Positions 25,190 through 33,672 of a DNA stretch of 64,000 nucleotides are shown here, in pieces. The translations under genes were made by a program, and so were the position numbers. This stretch comes from Peribacillus sp044761665 (lineage in GTDB: Bacteria; Bacillota; Bacilli; Bacillales; DSM-1321): positions 186,001 through 250,000 of the forward strand of contig NZ_JBIWCW010000002.1 in NCBI RefSeq assembly GCF_044761665.1, written 5' to 3'. Each line of letters begins with the position of its first letter. Within the stretch, counting starts at the first letter, position 1. The notes below the pieces were generated by a model that saw only the letters and a list, made by a program, of their open reading frames with translations, was not told where the DNA came from and did no database searches.

Positions 25190-25495
25190 ATGCCCGACAT
25201 GCAGAATTTTACAGCATGGATTTTTTTTCTATCCTCCACTAAATTCAACCGCGAGGATGCAACTTTTCATCAAAAAAATCGCCTTCCTTTATGGCTATGG
25301 CTGTTGCTTTGATGTTAGCGATTCTTTCTCAACTAGTCGGATCTTTTGTCAATCCGTTTCACTTTCTTAGGGAGATGTATGGACGCACTATGATTCGAAC
25401 CGCTGCAATTAATAATTGGCCTTCTTTGTGGACTAGCGTTAGTTAGTTTACAAGCAATGCTCCATTCAGTACGAAAATATTTCTCAGGAGATTAA
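25190..25495 (+). pseudogene. atpZ: Broken atpZ (AtpZ/AtpI family, ATP synthase accessory protein)
   Basis: Three reading frames together rebuild an AtpZ-like protein. A start at 25190, after GAGAGGG, opens a 40-codon frame ending in TGA. The body SPSFMAMAVALMLAILSQLVGSF is read one frame over, after a run of seven A (25272-25278), where one A is missing. The tail shifts again: FLGRCMDAL, an in-frame TGA, FEPLQLIIGLLCGL and a final KYFSGD before TAA at 25493. In relatives AtpZ has a similar helical hairpin and ends in FFSGD. At least two frameshifts and one stop argue for true decay. The remnant still carries the atpI ribosome binding site. Confidence 0.85.
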
Positions 25496-25501
25496 ATGTA
25501 A

Positions 25502-25870
25502 ATGCCAGAAATAAAAATCATGTTCAACAGGCAGAGTAAATATATAGTTTATCTTCTGGCGGTTTATGTTGTTGGATGGGGACTTACGAGTTACCAAGCC
25601 GTGTTTGCGGGGCTTATACTGGGTACGGTTTTGAGTTTGTATAATTTATGGCTGATTAACCAAAAAATCAAGAAATTCAGTCGAGCGCTTGATGAGGGCA
25701 AAAAAGTCAAATCTCTTGGTACATTGACACGAATGGCATCCGCAGGTTTTGCGGTACTCGTTGCATTGGAATATCCGGAGCATTTTCATCTGATTAGTGT
25801 TGTATGGGGATTAATGACAGCTTATATTGTCATTTTTATAGATTTTTTCATCCAATTAATACGTCGATAG
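25502..25870 (+). CDS. atpI: ATP synthase protein I
   Basis: A 122-residue membrane protein with four predicted helices, the first being YIVYLLAVYVVGWGL. AtpI helps assemble the c-ring or Mg2+/Ca2+ uptake in Bacillus and is not part of the finished enzyme. AGGAG (25486-25490), inside the end of the atpZ remnant, lies 11 nt upstream. With atpZ broken, it is the first intact gene of the operon. Confidence 0.88.
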   Translation: MPEIKIMFNRQSKYIVYLLAVYVVGWGLTSYQAVFAGLILGTVLSLYNLWLINQKIKKFSRALDEGKKVKSLGTLTRMASAGFAVLVALEYPEHFHLISVVWGLMTAYIVIFIDFFIQLIRR

Positions 25871-25892
25871 CGGGGAAGAGAGGTGAATATAG

Positions 25893-26588
25893 TTGAATCA
25901 TGAAGCACCCTTACATGAATTTATGGGTCTAACCTTTAACTTGAGTAATGTCCTAATGATAACGATAGCAAGCCTAGTTGTATTTATCCTTGCAGTGATT
26001 AGTACACGCAAGCTTGCAATGAAGCCAACTGGCATGCAGAATTTCATGGAATGGATTATGGATTTTGTTAAGGGTATTATCAATAGTAATATGGACTGGA
26101 GAACAGGTGGTCAGTTTCAACTGCTTGGTATGACTTTGCTGATGTACATTTTTGTGTCCAATATGCTCGGTCTTCCATTTGCAATTAGTTACGATGGTGT
26201 CCTTTGGTGGAAATCACCAACAGCCGACCCAGTTATCACATTGACTCTTGCGGTCATGGTCTTAGGTTTAACGCATTACTATGCTATAAAAATGAAAGGC
26301 GCGAAGGGTTACTTCAAAGCTTATAAAAACCCAATGACTTTCGTAGAGGAGTTTACCAATTCCTTGACACTTGGTCTGCGTCTATATGGTAATATTTATG
26401 CAGGTGAAGTTTTACTAAGCTTACTAGCCGGTACGCTGGCCATGAGTGGAGCCCTAGGATTTGTTGGAGCGATCGTTCCTACATTAGTATGGCAAGGCTA
26501 TAGTATTTTCGTCGGCAGTATCCAAGCATTTATCTTTGTTACGTTAACAATGGTTTATCTGTCTCATAAAGTCAGTGACGACCATTAA
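25893..26588 (+). CDS. atpB: ATP synthase F0 subunit a
   Basis: A 231-residue membrane subunit forming the proton half-channels next to the c-ring. The essential arginine lies in LTLGLRLYGNIYAGE, and the C-terminal QAFIFVTLTMVYLSHK is typical. Translation starts at TTG (25893), seven nt after GAGAGGTG, giving MNHEAPLHEF like other Bacillus AtpB. It is slightly shorter than B. subtilis AtpB because the loop before the conserved EEFTNSLTLG is shorter. Confidence 0.96.
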   Translation: MNHEAPLHEFMGLTFNLSNVLMITIASLVVFILAVISTRKLAMKPTGMQNFMEWIMDFVKGIINSNMDWRTGGQFQLLGMTLLMYIFVSNMLGLPFAISYDGVLWWKSPTADPVITLTLAVMVLGLTHYYAIKMKGAKGYFKAYKNPMTFVEEFTNSLTLGLRLYGNIYAGEVLLSLLAGTLAMSGALGFVGAIVPTLVWQGYSIFVGSIQAFIFVTLTMVYLSHKVSDDH

Positions 26589-26651
26589 TTATAAGTTCAT
26601 TTAGAACTGAAATAATAAAATTTTGATACAATTTTAAGGAGGATATTTATA

Positions 26652-26876
26652 ATGACAGGTTCAGTAGGTCTTCTTGCAGCAGCAATCGCAATTGGTTTAG
26701 CAGCACTAGGTGCAGGTATTGGTAATGGTCTTATCGTTTCAAGAACAGTAGAAGGTATCGCTCGTCAACCAGAAGCTCGCGGTATGCTTCAAACAACAAT
26801 GTTCATCGGTGTAGGTTTAGTTGAGGCAATGCCTATCATCGCAGTAGTTATCGCATTCATGGTATACGGTGGTTAA
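26652..26876 (+). CDS. atpE: ATP synthase F0 subunit c
   Basis: A 74-residue hairpin of two helices joined by the polar RQPEAR loop. The proton-carrying residue is E58 in GLVEAMPII, and there is no sodium-binding Q/S-T ligand set that I can see, so it is proton-coupled. A strong AAGGAGG precedes the start, suiting the many c copies needed. A hairpin follows before atpF. Confidence 0.96.
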   Translation: MTGSVGLLAAAIAIGLAALGAGIGNGLIVSRTVEGIARQPEARGMLQTTMFIGVGLVEAMPIIAVVIAFMVYGG

Positions 26877-26901
26877 TAGAACCTTTAAAAAGTTCAAAAA
26901 T

Positions 26902-26938
26902 GGCGAAGTTCGTTCCATGTGAACCTTCGCCTTTCCTT
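26902..26938 (+). promoter_or_regulatory. Hairpin between atpE and atpF
   Basis: GGCGAAG (26902-26908) pairs with CTTCGCC (26925-26931), extended by TTC/GAA with a bulged C, then TTTCCTTT. It could stabilise the atpE 3' end or terminate part of the transcripts, helping raise subunit c over the others. Confidence 0.6.
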
Positions 26939-27044
26939 TATGTCCACAATCCTGTTTTAATACATTTTAAGAGCACAGTTTTCTAAAAGTTCATTCATAA
27001 ATGAACGCTTAAGAAGTGAAACTCGTGAAGGGAGTGAACCAAGC

Positions 27045-27566
27045 GTGTTAACAAGCAGCTTTGTACTTGGGTCATCAACTGCCGGCTTCAATGGCGGAGA
27101 TATGATATTCCAATTAGTTATGTTTATAATTTTGTTAGCGTTGCTGAAGAAATTTGCATGGGGTCCTCTAATGGGCATCATGACTCAACGTGAAGAACAC
27201 GTTGCAAATGAAATTCAAGCAGCTGAAGCTAGCAGACAAGAAGCACTTAAATATTTAGAAGAACAACGTGAGATCGTTAAGCAATCTCGCACTGAAGCTG
27301 GACAACTTATCGAAAACGCAAAACTTCAAGGTGAAGCACAGCGTGAAGATATCGTGAAACAAGCACGTCTGGAAGCTGATCGTGTGAAAGAATCAGCTAA
27401 GCGTGAAATCGTACAGGAAAAAGAAAAAGCCATCAATGCATTACGCGAGCAAGTGGCATCTCTATCCGTACTTATTGCTTCTAAAGTGATTGAAAAAGAA
27501 TTGTCTGAAGCTGATCAAGAACAATTGATTAACGAATACATTCAAGAGGCAGGAGAAGGGAAATGA
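27045..27566 (+). CDS. atpF: ATP synthase F0 subunit b
   Basis: A 173-residue peripheral stalk subunit: one N-terminal membrane helix (about 19-38) and a long charged alpha-helix dimerising as a coiled coil (about 45-165). It starts at GTG (27045), after GAAGGGAG, and overlaps atpH by four bases (ATGA). The ending ASLSVLIASKVIEKELSE is conserved across Bacillus. Confidence 0.95.
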   Translation: MLTSSFVLGSSTAGFNGGDMIFQLVMFIILLALLKKFAWGPLMGIMTQREEHVANEIQAAEASRQEALKYLEEQREIVKQSRTEAGQLIENAKLQGEAQREDIVKQARLEADRVKESAKREIVQEKEKAINALREQVASLSVLIASKVIEKELSEADQEQLINEYIQEAGEGK

Positions 27567-28099
27567 GCGATATAACAGTAGCAAAACGTTATGCCGTTGC
27601 CCTTTTCCAAATTGCAAAAGAGCAAAACCTCATTAACCAACTTGAAGCAGAACTTCGCGTAGTAAATGAAGTTTTTACAAATGATAATGAGCTATTAGGT
27701 TTTTTAGCTCATCCTAAAATGACTAAAGATGCAAAACGCACTGTAGTTGCCAATGCATTTACAAGCATTTCTCCATCCATTCTTAACACTGTATTGTTAA
27801 TGGTAGAACGTCATCGTACAGATGAAGTACCTGCCATGGCAAAAGAGTTCATTGAACTTGCGAATGAAGAAAATTCAGTGGCGGATGCTACTGTTTATAC
27901 AGTTCGTCCATTGACTGAAAACGAAATGGAAGCAGTGTCTTCATCTTTTGCTGCAAAAATCGGCAAAAAACATTTACGTATTACTAATGTTACGGATAGC
28001 AATATTCTTGGCGGCATCAAACTTCAAATCGGTAACCGCATTTATGACGGAACGATTAGCGGCAAGCTTGATCGCCTAAGCAAACAACTATTAGGTTAA
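27563..28099 (+). CDS. atpH: ATP synthase F1 subunit delta
   Basis: A 178-residue subunit linking the b stalk to the top of F1. The N-terminal helical domain begins VAKRYAVALFQIAKEQ, and the C-terminal ILGGIKLQIGNRIYDGTISGKLDRL is the family hallmark. It overlaps atpF by four bases, pointing to coupled translation. Confidence 0.95.
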   Translation: MSDITVAKRYAVALFQIAKEQNLINQLEAELRVVNEVFTNDNELLGFLAHPKMTKDAKRTVVANAFTSISPSILNTVLLMVERHRTDEVPAMAKEFIELANEENSVADATVYTVRPLTENEMEAVSSSFAAKIGKKHLRITNVTDSNILGGIKLQIGNRIYDGTISGKLDRLSKQLLG

Positions 28100-28123
28100 T
28101 ATTCACAGATAGGGGTGAAATTC

Positions 28124-29632
28124 ATGAGCATCAAAGCTGAAGAAATCAGTGCGCTGATTAAAAAGCAGATTGAAAACTATCAGTCGGAAATTAAAGTAAG
28201 CGATGTAGGTACAGTTATCACTGTTGGTGATGGTATCGCTCGCGTTCATGGTTTAGATAATGCAATGTCTGGGGAGCTCTTAGAATTTTCTAATGGTTCA
28301 ATGGGATTAGCACAAAACCTTGAGCAAAATAACGTTGGTGTTGTTATTCTTGGACCTTTCAGAGACATTCAAGAAGGCAGCGAAGTGCGTCGTACAGGCA
28401 GAATCATGGAAGTACCAGTTGGAGAAGAATTAATCGGACGTGTAGTAAACCCACTTGGACAACCTATTGATGGTCTTGGCCCAATTGCTACTACAAAAAC
28501 TCGCCCAATCGAAAGTCCTGCAACAGGTGTTATGGACCGTAAATCAGTTCATGAACCACTACAAACAGGAATTAAAGCAATCGATGCTCTTGTGCCAATC
28601 GGACGTGGACAACGTGAGTTAATCATCGGTGACCGTCAAACTGGTAAAACATCAGTTGCAATCGATACAATCTTGAACCAAGCTGACCAAGACATGATCT
28701 GTATCTACGTGGCTATCGGTCAGAAAGAATCAACAGTTCGTGGAACAGTTGAAACACTACGTAAGAATGGTGCTTTAGATTACACAATCGTGGTATCTGC
28801 ATCAGCTTCTCAACCAGCTCCACTATTATACCTAGCACCTTATGCTGGTGTAACTATGGCTGAAGAATTCATGTTCTCAGGCAAGCATGTTCTAGTGGTT
28901 TATGATGATCTTTCTAAACAAGCATCTGCATACCGCGAACTTTCCTTGCTGCTTCGCCGTCCTCCAGGTCGTGAAGCATTCCCAGGGGATGTATTCTACT
29001 TGCATTCTCGTTTACTTGAGCGTGCTGCTAAATTGAATGACACTTTAGGTGCTGGTTCAATTACTGCACTTCCATTTGTTGAAACACAAGCAGGCGATAT
29101 TTCTGCATACATTCCAACAAACGTTATTTCCATCACTGATGGACAAATCTTCCTACAATCTGATTTGTTCTTCTCAGGTGTACGTCCTGCGATTAACGCT
29201 GGTCTTTCCGTATCACGTGTTGGTGGATCTGCGCAAATCAAAGCGATGAAAAAAGTTGCCGGTACATTACGTCTTGACTTGGCTTCATACCGCGAATTAG
29301 AGGCATTCTCTCAATTCGGATCTGATCTAGATGCTGCTACTCAAGCTAAACTTAACCGTGGTGCTCGTACAGTTGAAGTTCTTAAACAAGATTTGAACAA
29401 ACCAATTAAAGTAGAAAAACAAGTTATGATTTTCTACGCATTAACAAAAGGCTTCCTAGATGATATTCCAGTTTCGGATATCCTTCGTTTCGAAGAAGAA
29501 TACTATGTGTTCCTAGATCGTTCTCATCCAGAATTATTAGATCACATTCGCACAACAAAAGGTCTTCCTGAAGACGCTGCTATCGTTGCTGCAATTAACG
29601 AATTCAAAAAGAACTTCGTTATTTCTGAATAA
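28124..29632 (+). CDS. atpA: ATP synthase F1 subunit alpha
   Basis: A 502-residue non-catalytic nucleotide-binding subunit. The P-loop GDRQTGKTS (about 169-177), the LLLRRPPGREAFPGDVFYLHSRLLER stretch read in two parts, and the arginine finger in SVSRVGGSAQ are present. The start at 28124 follows GGGGTG; the GTG at 28115 belongs to that site. Length equals B. subtilis AtpA. Confidence 0.97.
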   Translation: MSIKAEEISALIKKQIENYQSEIKVSDVGTVITVGDGIARVHGLDNAMSGELLEFSNGSMGLAQNLEQNNVGVVILGPFRDIQEGSEVRRTGRIMEVPVGEELIGRVVNPLGQPIDGLGPIATTKTRPIESPATGVMDRKSVHEPLQTGIKAIDALVPIGRGQRELIIGDRQTGKTSVAIDTILNQADQDMICIYVAIGQKESTVRGTVETLRKNGALDYTIVVSASASQPAPLLYLAPYAGVTMAEEFMFSGKHVLVVYDDLSKQASAYRELSLLLRRPPGREAFPGDVFYLHSRLLERAAKLNDTLGAGSITALPFVETQAGDISAYIPTNVISITDGQIFLQSDLFFSGVRPAINAGLSVSRVGGSAQIKAMKKVAGTLRLDLASYRELEAFSQFGSDLDAATQAKLNRGARTVEVLKQDLNKPIKVEKQVMIFYALTKGFLDDIPVSDILRFEEEYYVFLDRSHPELLDHIRTTKGLPEDAAIVAAINEFKKNFVISE

Positions 29633-29669
29633 TAAGGTCTAACTAATTTTTAAAGGGTGGTGAGAATGA

Positions 29670-30530
29670 ATGGCCTCTTTACGCGATATAAAGTCTCGGA
29701 TAACTTCAACGAAAAAGACGAGTCAAATTACAAAAGCGATGCAAATGGTATCCGCTTCAAAAATGAACCGTGCAGAAGCTAATGCTAAAGCATATGTTCC
29801 ATATATGGAAAAAATTCAAGAAGTAGTATCTAGTATTGCGAACGGAAGCACGGATGCATCTCATCCAATGCTTGCCAAGCGTCCCGTGAAGAAAACCGGT
29901 TACCTGGTAATCACATCGGACCGTGGTTTGGCAGGGGCATACAACAGTAGCGTCCTTCGCCAAGTTCATAAAACAATTCTTGAACGCCATAAATCCAATG
30001 ATGAGTTTGTCATTATCGCAATCGGAAGGGTTGGCCGTGATTTCTTTGTCAGCCGTGGTATGCACGTAGAGCTTGAAGTAATCGGTGTTCCTGATCAGCC
30101 TTCTTTCGCTGACATTAACACTCTTGCTAAATCGACAGTGAATTTGTATCTAAACGAACTGTGCGATGAGCTTTATATGTACTACAACCATTATGTCAGC
30201 CCAATCCAACAGGATGTAACGGAAAAGCAAGTTCTTCCGTTATCGGACTTTGATACTTCCAATGCTCAATTGACATCTTATGAATTTGAACCGAATGCGG
30301 AAGAAATTCTTGAGGTATTATTACCTCAGTACGCAGAAAGTTTAATTTATGGTGCTTTGTTAGATGGTAAAGCAAGTGAGCACTCTGCACGTATGACAGC
30401 TATGAAAAATGCAACCGACAATGCGAAAGAATTGATCGATTCACTTTCATTGCAATATAACCGTGCACGTCAAGCCGCAATCACTCAAGAAATCACGGAA
30501 ATTGTCGGTGGCGCTGCTGCTTTAGAATAG
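29670..30530 (+). CDS. atpG: ATP synthase F1 subunit gamma
   Basis: A 286-residue rotor subunit. The conserved N-terminal helix ASLRDIKSRITSTKKTSQIT and the C-terminal helix LIDSLSLQYNRARQAAITQE form its coiled-coil shaft; ITSDRGLAGAYN marks the Rossmann-like middle. GGGTGGTG precedes the start. Confidence 0.96.
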   Translation: MASLRDIKSRITSTKKTSQITKAMQMVSASKMNRAEANAKAYVPYMEKIQEVVSSIANGSTDASHPMLAKRPVKKTGYLVITSDRGLAGAYNSSVLRQVHKTILERHKSNDEFVIIAIGRVGRDFFVSRGMHVELEVIGVPDQPSFADINTLAKSTVNLYLNELCDELYMYYNHYVSPIQQDVTEKQVLPLSDFDTSNAQLTSYEFEPNAEEILEVLLPQYAESLIYGALLDGKASEHSARMTAMKNATDNAKELIDSLSLQYNRARQAAITQEITEIVGGAAALE

Positions 30531-30617
30531 ATGTAATTATGGGGGCGGTCCAGCGGACGATGCTTGGCCGTTCCATGAATATGATAGTCGTTATAAGCAA
30601 CGTAAGGAGGGAAAACG

Positions 30618-32015
30618 ATGAATATAGGACGCGTTACTCAAGTTATGGGTCCGGTTGTTGACGTGAAATTCGAAGACGGACAACTTCCTAAGATCTATAA
30701 CGCGTTAAGAATCGAAAATAAAGCGTCTGGTACAGGACTAACTCTTGAAGTAGCCCTTCAACTAGGTGATAATACAGTTCGTACTGTTGCAATGTCTTCC
30801 ACGGATGGTTTAACTCGTGGTGCAGAAGCACTTGATACAGGAGCACCGATTTCCGTTCCTGTTGGTGATGTTACTTTAGGTCGCGTTTTCAACGTTTTAG
30901 GGGAAAACATCGATCTATTTGATCCACTTACAGCGGATGTACGTCGTGATCCAATTCACAGACAAGCACCAACTTTTGAGGAACTTTCAACACAAGTTGA
31001 AATCCTTGAAACTGGTATCAAAGTAGTAGATTTACTTGCACCTTACATCAAAGGTGGTAAAATCGGTCTTTTCGGTGGTGCCGGTGTTGGTAAAACTGTA
31101 CTTATCCAAGAACTTATCAATAACATCGCACAAGAACATGGCGGTATCTCGGTATTCGCTGGTGTAGGTGAGCGTACTCGTGAAGGTAATGACCTTTTCT
31201 ACGAGATGACTGATTCTGGTGTTATTAAGAAAACAGCGATGGTATTCGGACAAATGAACGAGCCACCAGGTGCACGTATGCGTGTAGCTCTAAGTGGATT
31301 GACAATGGCTGAATACTTCCGTGATGAACAAGGACAAGACGTTCTTTTCTTCATCGATAACATCTTCCGTTTCACACAAGCAGGTTCTGAGGTTTCTGCC
31401 CTTCTAGGACGTATGCCTTCAGCGGTTGGTTACCAACCAACTCTTGCTACAGAAATGGGTCAATTACAAGAGCGTATCACTTCAACTAATAAAGGTTCTG
31501 TTACATCTATCCAAGCAATTTATGTACCTGCCGATGACTATACGGATCCGGCTCCAGCTACAACTTTCGCTCACTTAGATGCAACAACTAACCTTGAACG
31601 TAAACTTTCTGAAATGGGTATCTACCCTGCGGTTGATCCATTGGCTTCTTCTTCTCGTGCACTTAGCCCCGAGATCGTTGGAGCAGAGCACTATAATGTT
31701 GCTCGTCAAGTACAATCAACTTTACAGAAGTATAAAGAACTTCAAGATATCATCGCAATCTTGGGTATGGATGAATTAAGCGAAGACGAGAAAGTAATCG
31801 TTGCTCGTGCTCGTAGAATCCAAAACTTCTTGTCACAAAACTTCCACGTGGCTGAACAATTTACTGGTCAAAAAGGTTCTTACGTACCAGTAAAAGAAAC
31901 AGTTCAAGGATTCAAAGATATCCTAGCTGGAAAATATGACGAGCTTCCTGAAGATGCTTTCCGTTTAGTTGGCCGTATCGAAGAAGTTATTGCTAAAGCA
32001 AAAGAAATGGCTTAA
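30618..32015 (+). CDS. atpD: ATP synthase F1 subunit beta
   Basis: A 465-residue catalytic subunit. P-loop FGGAGVGKT (about 152-160), catalytic glutamate in GERTREGNDL, the GRMPSAVGYQPTLATEMG segment and DELSEDEK (the DELSEEE region) are intact. AAGGAGG precedes the start. The 87-nt gap after atpG has only an imperfect GGCGGTC/GGCCGTTCC pairing. Confidence 0.98.
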   Translation: MNIGRVTQVMGPVVDVKFEDGQLPKIYNALRIENKASGTGLTLEVALQLGDNTVRTVAMSSTDGLTRGAEALDTGAPISVPVGDVTLGRVFNVLGENIDLFDPLTADVRRDPIHRQAPTFEELSTQVEILETGIKVVDLLAPYIKGGKIGLFGGAGVGKTVLIQELINNIAQEHGGISVFAGVGERTREGNDLFYEMTDSGVIKKTAMVFGQMNEPPGARMRVALSGLTMAEYFRDEQGQDVLFFIDNIFRFTQAGSEVSALLGRMPSAVGYQPTLATEMGQLQERITSTNKGSVTSIQAIYVPADDYTDPAPATTFAHLDATTNLERKLSEMGIYPAVDPLASSSRALSPEIVGAEHYNVARQVQSTLQKYKELQDIIAILGMDELSEDEKVIVARARRIQNFLSQNFHVAEQFTGQKGSYVPVKETVQGFKDILAGKYDELPEDAFRLVGRIEEVIAKAKEMA

Positions 32016-32039
32016 TTAAGGGAACTAGGAGGTAATGAA

Positions 32040-32441
32040 ATGAAGACCATTAAAGTCAATGTTGTTACTCCCGATGGCCCAGTATATGAAGCAGAAGTTG
32101 AAATGGTAAGCACGAAAGCTAAAAGTGGTGAGCTAGGAATTATGGCTGGACACGTTCCAACTGTAGCTCCCCTTACAATCGGTGCTGTTCGTCTTAAAAA
32201 TGGAAACAACACAGACTATGTAGCTGTAAATGGTGGCTTCTTAGAAGTTCGCCCTGATGTGGTAACCATTTTAGCTCAATCTGCTGAAAGAGCTGAAACT
32301 ATCGATCTTGCACGTGCTCAAGCAGCAAAAACACGCGCAGAACAAAGATTGCAGAATAATGATGGATCTTATGACTCTAATAGAGCTGGCTTAGCTCTTA
32401 AACGAGCTGTAAATCGGATTCAAATTGCAGAAATGCGATAA
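32040..32441 (+). CDS. atpC: ATP synthase F1 subunit epsilon
   Basis: A 133-residue central stalk subunit that can inhibit ATP hydrolysis. N-terminal beta-sandwich with VVTPDGPVYEAEVEMVS and GILAGH-like GIMAGHVPTVAPL; C-terminal two-helix domain from about residue 88. AGGAGG precedes the start. A strong terminator closes the operon. Confidence 0.96.
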   Translation: MKTIKVNVVTPDGPVYEAEVEMVSTKAKSGELGIMAGHVPTVAPLTIGAVRLKNGNNTDYVAVNGGFLEVRPDVVTILAQSAERAETIDLARAQAAKTRAEQRLQNNDGSYDSNRAGLALKRAVNRIQIAEMR

Positions 32442-32449
32442 ACTTCAAA

Positions 32450-32485
32450 AGAAAAAGCACTCCGTGTAATCGGGGTGCTTTTTCT
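32450..32485 (+). terminator. Rho-independent terminator of the atp operon
   Basis: AGAAAAAGCACTCC pairs with GGGGTGCTTTTTCT over 14 bp with one wobble pair; the T-run lies within the 3' arm. Confidence 0.9.
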
Positions 32486-32602
32486 ATGTTTTAAACACCT
32501 GCTGAAAGTTAGTTCTTGTCACATTGTGTAGGTTCATGTTGACCAGTAACATATAATATCGATTAAGAGAGGAAAGTATTTATCGTATAGACTCTCTGTT
32601 CG

Positions 32603-32632
32603 ATGACACTCCGCTTTTTTGGATGGTATAAT
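32603..32632 (+). promoter_or_regulatory. Extended -10 promoter of the nuo operon
   Basis: ATGACA (32603-32608), 18-base spacer, TATAAT (32627-32632) preceded by TGG, an extended -10. A second TATAAT at 32552 lacks a good -35. The leader before nuoA is about 155 nt. Confidence 0.7.
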
Positions 32633-32645
32633 GTATACGCTTACA
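32632..32645. promoter_or_regulatory. Near-consensus cre site over the nuo transcription start
   Basis: With flanks the site reads ATGTATACGCTTACAT (32631-32646), matching the CcpA consensus WTGNAANCGNWWNCAW with a single mismatch. It overlaps the end of the -10 and the likely start, a position where CcpA represses. Confidence 0.6.
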
Positions 32646-32670
32646 TTTAATGCCTTTATTCTTCAAGTGG

Positions 32671-32750
32671 CAGTTTGCTTCTAAAAAAGGGTTACGTCGC
32701 ATACTTTTTTTAAACGGGTTTTCTATATGAAAATGAAGACAAGCAAACTG
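32671..32750 (+). promoter_or_regulatory. Long-range stem in the nuo leader
   Basis: CAGTTTGCTT (32671-32680) and AAGCAAACTG (32741-32750) are exact reverse complements enclosing 60 nt, inside which an A6/T7 pair can form a smaller hairpin. It ends 44 nt before nuoA. Confidence 0.5.
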
Positions 32751-32794
32751 TGAATGTACCTTTTAAACATGATTCCTTGTAAGGGAGATGGGAC

Positions 32795-33169
32795 ATGGAA
32801 GAGTTGCATATTTACCAAAATAATTATTTGATTGTTTTCGTATTCCTTAGCTTGGGGATCTTACTGCCAGTGGTAGCACTTTTTCTCGGAAAGCTTCTTA
32901 GACCTCATAAGCCGAATGAGATGAAATATACGACCTACGAAAGTGGAGTGGAGCCTTTCCAGGATTCCAGGGTTCAGTTCAATGTCAGGTATTATTTATT
33001 TGGTCTGATGTTCGTTATCTTTGATGTGGAAACAGTGTTTCTTTATCCTTGGGCAGTTGCATATGAAGAATTGGGTTTATTTGCTCTGATTGAGATGTTA
33101 TTTTTTGTCCTTATCCTATTGTTAGGCCTAATTTACGCTTGGAAAAAGAAGGTGTTAAAGTGGAATTGA
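32795..33169 (+). CDS. nuoA: NADH-quinone oxidoreductase subunit A
   Basis: A 124-residue membrane subunit with three helices. The loop KYTTYESGVEPFQDSRVQFNVRYY, read across two parts, and FVIFDVETVFLYPWA are the ND3 hallmarks near the quinone site. AAGGGAG precedes the start. First gene of an eleven-gene operon; it overlaps nuoB by 10 nt. Confidence 0.95.
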   Translation: MEELHIYQNNYLIVFVFLSLGILLPVVALFLGKLLRPHKPNEMKYTTYESGVEPFQDSRVQFNVRYYLFGLMFVIFDVETVFLYPWAVAYEELGLFALIEMLFFVLILLLGLIYAWKKKVLKWN

Positions 33170-33672
33170 AATTAGATAACCTTACTCGCGAAGAAATGGA
33201 AGAAATGCGTCATAGTGTTTTTTTATCCACGCTTGAGCAAGTAAAGGCATGGGCTAGAAGCAATTCGTTATGGCCAATGACTTTCGGTCTCGCATGCTGT
33301 GCCATCGAAATGATGGGGGTGGGATCTTCCCATTATGACCTGGACCGCTTTGGCTCCTTTTTCCGTACTTCTCCGAGACAATCGGATGTCATGATCGTTT
33401 CAGGCACGGTAACGAAGAAAATGGCCCCTATATTAAGGCGCTTGTACGACCAAATGCCTGAACCCAAATGGGTCATAGCAATGGGTTCATGTGCAACGGC
33501 TGGAGGTCCATATGTTCATTCCTACTCTGTCGTCAAAGGGGTAGACCAGATTGTTCCGGTAGATGTTTATATTCCGGGGTGCCCACCGAATCCCGCTGCC
33601 CTTATCTATGGAATTAATAAATTGAAAGAGAAAATTAGGTCTGAAGCTAAAACTGGAGAGCGGGTGATATAA
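33160..33672 (+). CDS. nuoB: NADH-quinone oxidoreductase subunit B
   Basis: A 170-residue subunit holding the terminal 4Fe-4S cluster N2, which passes electrons to quinone. Cysteine ligands are seen in ACCAIEMM, GSCATAGG and PGCPPNP. I prefer GTG at 33160 (MELKLDN) because AAGGTG lies 5 nt upstream; TTG at 33139 would give a longer form. The stop directly abuts the nuoC start. Confidence 0.95.
   Translation: MELKLDNLTREEMEEMRHSVFLSTLEQVKAWARSNSLWPMTFGLACCAIEMMGVGSSHYDLDRFGSFFRTSPRQSDVMIVSGTVTKKMAPILRRLYDQMPEPKWVIAMGSCATAGGPYVHSYSVVKGVDQIVPVDVYIPGCPPNPAALIYGINKLKEKIRSEAKTGERVI

Noticed and set aside
25190..25312. A separate 40-codon gene starting at 25190
   Set aside because: The frame ends in mid-gene and the AtpZ similarity continues in another frame, so it is the front part of a broken atpZ.
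32552..32557. TATAAT as the main nuo promoter
   Set aside because: No -35 element at 16-18 bases; the site at 32603-32632 is much better.
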